Source: Fistularia commersonii (taxonomy: Eukaryota > Chordata > Actinopteri > Syngnathiformes > Fistulariidae). From it: DNA of 64,000 nt. How positions within the stretch are numbered: position 1 is the first letter of the stretch; each line of letters opens with the position of its first letter. Under the pieces are notes generated by a model. It ran no database searches, was not told where the DNA came from, and worked only from the letters and a program-made list of their open reading frames with translations. The translations under genes and the position numbers were made by a program. Below, piece after piece: positions 61,097-64,000 of the stretch. The stretch lies in assembly GCA_037954325.1 (NCBI GenBank), contig JBBMNZ010000001.1, positions 16,903,258-16,967,257 on the forward strand. Direction: 5' to 3'.

Positions 61097-61288
61097 CAGC
61101 CGCAGGGAATCTTCAATCTTTGTAGTTACCGCTAACAGTTAAGGCAATACATATTTCATTATATTTCTTATTCTTCCTCCTTTCTACTATTATCTATTAC
61201 TGTTATGTTTTTTACTTGAAACTCTGGCACAACAATTTCCTTCGGGATTAATGAAGTTGTTCTCATCTCATCTCATCATCTCTCATCT
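61097..61288 (+). mobile_element. nested ~190-bp retroelement tail inside the LINE
   Basis: It separates NKLDWSHNT from YRKGQSRMFF, residues that are nearly adjacent in the family. It ends ACAATTTCCTTCGGGATTAA and ATGAAGTTGTTC, then CTCAT repeats, the 3' tail type of a related LINE or SINE. Confidence 0.65.
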
Positions 61289-61289
61289 C

Positions 61290-61646
61290 TACAGGAAGGG
61301 TCAGAGCAGGATGTTCTTTCTGAGGAAACTAAAGTCATTTGGTGTCTGTAGCAAGCTCCTAAAGACCTTCTACCAGTCTATGGTAGCCAGTGCACTCTTC
61401 TTCAGTATGATGTGCTGGTGGGGCGGTGCCAGGACTGGTGAGGTCAATAGGCTCAGCAAGATAGTGAGGAAAACAAGCGCAGTAATGGGACTGAACCTGG
61501 ACCATCTTCAATTGGTGGAGGGGGGGAGGGTGACGGACAAACTGGGAGCTATCCTAGACAATCCTTCCCACTCCCTGCAGGATGAGCTGTGGCTGATGGA
61601 CAGCTCCTACAGCCAACAGTTCATCTCACCTCGGTGCAGAACTTAG
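61290..61646 (+). pseudogene. LINE ORF2 C-terminus, open for ~118 codons
   Basis: YRKGQSRMFFLRKLKSFGVC, LLKTFYQSMVASALFFSMMC, VNRLSKIVRKTSAVMGLNLD and ILDNPSHSLQDELWLMDSSY form the conserved C-terminal region after the RT of CR1/L2/Rex1-type LINEs. The stop at 61644-61646 cuts short the final RRSFVPSAIRL-type residues, which appear in another frame at 61660-61700. Confidence 0.75.
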
Positions 61647-62337
61647 AACTCAGAACTCAGATGCTCCTTTGTGCTCACGGCCATCCGACTGTATAACAGC
61701 AGTCTGAACGGCACACAACCCTGAACGTCCTAAGGTGCATCTGTGCTGCTTCCACAACCTCACTACCTTACCCCATTCACTACCTCACCCATTCACATGT
61801 CATGCCCTAACTCCATCACTTTCTTCTCCTTGTTGGTCCCTGCCCACACATCCTATTTTTGTTTATCTATTCTATTCTTGCCATTGCTACTGTCACTCTA
61901 TTTATATTGTCGTTTAGTCCTGGTTGTGTATTTTTCCACTCTTACTGTTCCATTATGTTGTCTATTATTATCCCTGATGTTGCTGCTGTTATTGTTCTCC
62001 CTGCTGTCTATTTATTTGTGAATGTCTTGCTATCTTCTGTCTCTTTATATTTATACTCATATTTATCTTATTTTTGAAATTATAACTGCTACTGCTGATG
62101 CTGTGACAAAGGAATTTCTCCGATGGGGATCAATAAAGTTTATCTTAAATAAAGTTATGAAATTATTAGTAGGTTAAATTAATTGACAGAGCCCTTGGCT
62201 ATTTTAGCAGAGCACCTCTCAGAGGAAACTGTCACTTCAAGCTGTGAAGAACTCAAAGCCAATCCAACACTTGTGAAACCGCTGCAACACAACAGAACAC
62301 GTTCTGATCCTTCTCAAATGACTCAGGACGCACGTAC

Positions 62338-62487
62338 CTTTGGGAGGGGATGTTGGAGTCCCCGCGTACAACCATCAGTGCCTCCCTGTCTCCCCCCTCT
62401 GGGCTAACAGTCACCGGCTTAATGGTGGAAACGCTCCGAAGGCACCACAGCACAGGAGGGCCAGCCAGGCACACGGCCCCTGAGCAG
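62338..62487 (-). other. PPP2R5E: candidate 5' exon of PPP2R5E
   Basis: A donor CAAAG|GTACGT ends the exon at 62338, and a TATA box lies about 25-30 nt upstream of the assumed start (~62487). It is GC-richer than its surroundings. From ATG 62375-62373 the frame MVVRGDSNIPSQ would join coding exon 1 in phase (adding S-R-A before the usual Met), giving a 15-residue N-terminal extension. Evidence is structural only: no transcript is known to me. Confidence 0.4.
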
Positions 62488-62510
62488 CACAGCCAGTCCC
62501 CTCCCCACCG

Positions 62511-62518
62511 CTTATATA
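62511..62518 (-). promoter_or_regulatory. PPP2R5E: TATA box of the candidate PPP2R5E promoter
   Basis: TATATAAG on the minus strand, followed by GC-rich DNA and a plausible start region near 62485-62490. Confidence 0.4.
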
Positions 62519-62709
62519 ACACACCAGATGACATCCACACACACACACACAGCGTCAGGGTGGGAGGGATTAGACAACAGGGAGGTGGGGGTGCAACAGA
62601 AAGAGAGGAAGAGTCTGAAGGGAGGGAGGGAGCTGCTATTCCACAGGAAGTCAACAAACAGGGAGCGGAGAGGCTGACTGAAGGGAGCTGCATTGAAACA
62701 AGTGAATGC

Positions 62710-62733
62710 AACACACACACAGACACACACACA

Positions 62734-62792
<59 letters not shown>
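62710..62792. repeat. (AC)n microsatellite, ~80 nt
   Basis: Contains AGAC interruptions at the left and is perfect at the right; about 200 nt upstream of the candidate TATA box. Confidence 0.95.
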
Positions 62793-62796
<4 letters not shown>

Positions 62797-64000
62797 GCTG
62801 GCAGGAGCAAAGCTCAAGAATCATGCCTGTGGTCCAAAGCAAAAAAAAAATTAAAATAAAAATTCAAAGCAGTTAAAAATCTGACGTGACAGTAGTTTTT
62901 ATACGCTCCTATGTCTGCTTTGATGTTCAGCTCTATCTAAATTCAGGTACCAAACCTGGGAAAACACGCTGGGCGCCCAGTGGGATGGGCGAACAGGCTG
63001 AATGCTGATTTCTCTGAGCAGGAACACATATACAAGATCAGAGAATTGCAACACACTGCTTGGCATGAATAAAATATAGTATATGTTTGTTTTGTTTTTT
63101 TTTCCAATCTGATATAGTCCAGATAATATTCCTGTTGAGGGACCAGACATAGTGAATGTCAATCACGAGGTCCCAGAGCCCAGGGTTATGTCTTTGAACT
63201 TCCCGACTAACAGTCTAATAACCATTGAAATTTGCATAAACATGATCGAACCAAGAAAAATGAAAAAAAAGACCTTAGGTTACAGGTCAAAGAGAGAGAC
63301 TCCACCAGAGCAGCTGGAACTAGAGGATTTTATTATTATGATCTTTAAATGATCTTTAATGACGAGACGTGAAATATTGACTCAGCGGGATCTCAATTGA
63401 AGCCGGGATTAAATATTACCCCCATTTGTGAAAAAGGAGATACAGACTATCTTCTGTCTCAAAAAAACGACAGTCAAACCGTGAGATTGACACTTTTTTG
63501 TCGTAAAGATCAGGTCAAGAAGGTGACAAAGTCACAATATTGTGATGCAGATTCTTTAAAGGCAAGGAATCCCTGCTTTGACACATGGAAATGCCTGACA
63601 ACACTGATTGTTTAGGGTGTTCAGCAGCTCCTATTATGGTACAGTCATAGATTAAGAGACGCCGTGCCAAATGGGACAACAACAGGTGAGAGAATACATG
63701 ATTACCACAAAAATTACTGCAATACTTAAGTGTGCCATGTGAAAACAGTGGGATCTGATGTAAGACCAAGTCACATAATGGCACATCGCCATTACTCAAA
63801 GTTAAACCTCAATGGAAGTTATCATTTATTTATATTATTATTGTGCTCAGTGTCATGATCTGAAAGCAACAAAAGCCAAGCTTATTTGGTTTATTTTTAT
63901 TATTTTTTTCTTAACGTTGTTAAGGGGGTTCCCAGAATTTTTTATGGAAAAAAGTACCAGAGCACTGTGGCCCCCAGCTGATCCACAGGCAGTTTCTAAC
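62793..64000. other. gene-free stretch at the right edge
   Basis: No exon, RNA gene or repeat family recognised; upstream of the candidate promoter on the gene's sense strand. Confidence 0.35.

Larger units (their letters stand above)
60480..62153 (+). mobile_element. CR1/L2/Rex1-group LINE, internally deleted, with a nested insertion
   Basis: In order: the linker after the endonuclease (RAVQKELRRKLKEAKLNYKE, RKVWKEVRMMTG); LNLFINRFD; a proline-rich linker encoded by a C-tract (60903-60923); a jump to the RT C-terminus (EIVDSCKY, then NKLDWSHNT); a ~190-bp foreign insert; then YRKGQSRMFFLRKLKSFGV through DNPSHSLQDE to SPRCR. The 3' UTR ends with TGACAAAGGAATTTCTCCG and CAATAAAG. The RT catalytic core is missing between about 60990 and 61020, so the copy is dead. 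Confidence 0.8.

Noticed and set aside
62373..62375. ATG as the main PPP2R5E start
   Set aside because: The downstream ATG at 54429-54431 gives the 467-residue length expected for epsilon; the upstream one is only a possible isoform.

Overview
The window is vertebrate nuclear DNA, most likely from a ray-finned (teleost) fish. It has introns with GT-AG splice sites, many long (CA/GT)n microsatellites, and a mixture of non-LTR retroelements, tRNA-derived SINEs, a gypsy LTR fragment, MITEs and pogo-like transposons typical of fish genomes. There is no sign of bacterial, viral or organellar gene organisation.

One host gene dominates: PPP2R5E, the B56-epsilon regulatory subunit of protein phosphatase 2A, on the minus strand. 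Thirteen coding exons can be placed to the base (start codon 54429-54431, stop codon 17087-17089). They sum to 1404 nt and encode 467 residues, the length I recall for the mammalian protein. All introns are GT-AG and all phases join. The first coding exon has a splice acceptor 7 nt before the ATG, so at least one non-coding exon lies further right. A TATA-containing candidate first exon sits at about 62338-62487. The 26 kb intron between coding exons 1 and 2 also holds a second GC-rich promoter-like block near 44.8-45.1 kb. The 3' UTR probably runs left from 17086 to a polyadenylation signal near 14.9 kb.

Layout, left to right. 1-1420: gypsy pol remnant. 4887-7542: 5'-truncated L1/Tx1-type LINE with an 11-bp target-site duplication, a poly(A) tail and an 806-codon open frame. 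8.4-14.6 kb: a local duplication and fragments of older LINEs. 14.9-28.3 kb: 3' UTR and coding exons 13 to 2 of PPP2R5E. 28.3-54.3 kb: the large intron, with a decayed zinc-finger/RT retroelement (33.05-35.56 kb), SINEs, a 302-bp MITE (39795-40096), pogo-like elements (41.5 and 45.4 kb) and many microsatellites. 54.4 kb: coding exon 1. 55.4-62.2 kb: LINE fragments, one carrying a nested insertion. 62.3-62.5 kb: candidate first exon and promoter.

I see no previously undescribed multi-gene system. The most interesting signal is the placement of UG repeats right beside PPP2R5E splice sites, especially on both sides of the in-frame 102-nt exon at 26121-26222. Next is the TATA-driven candidate first exon, whose reading frame would continue in phase into the B56-epsilon start. 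All identifications rest on reading the sequence and remembered family motifs; no database search was run.
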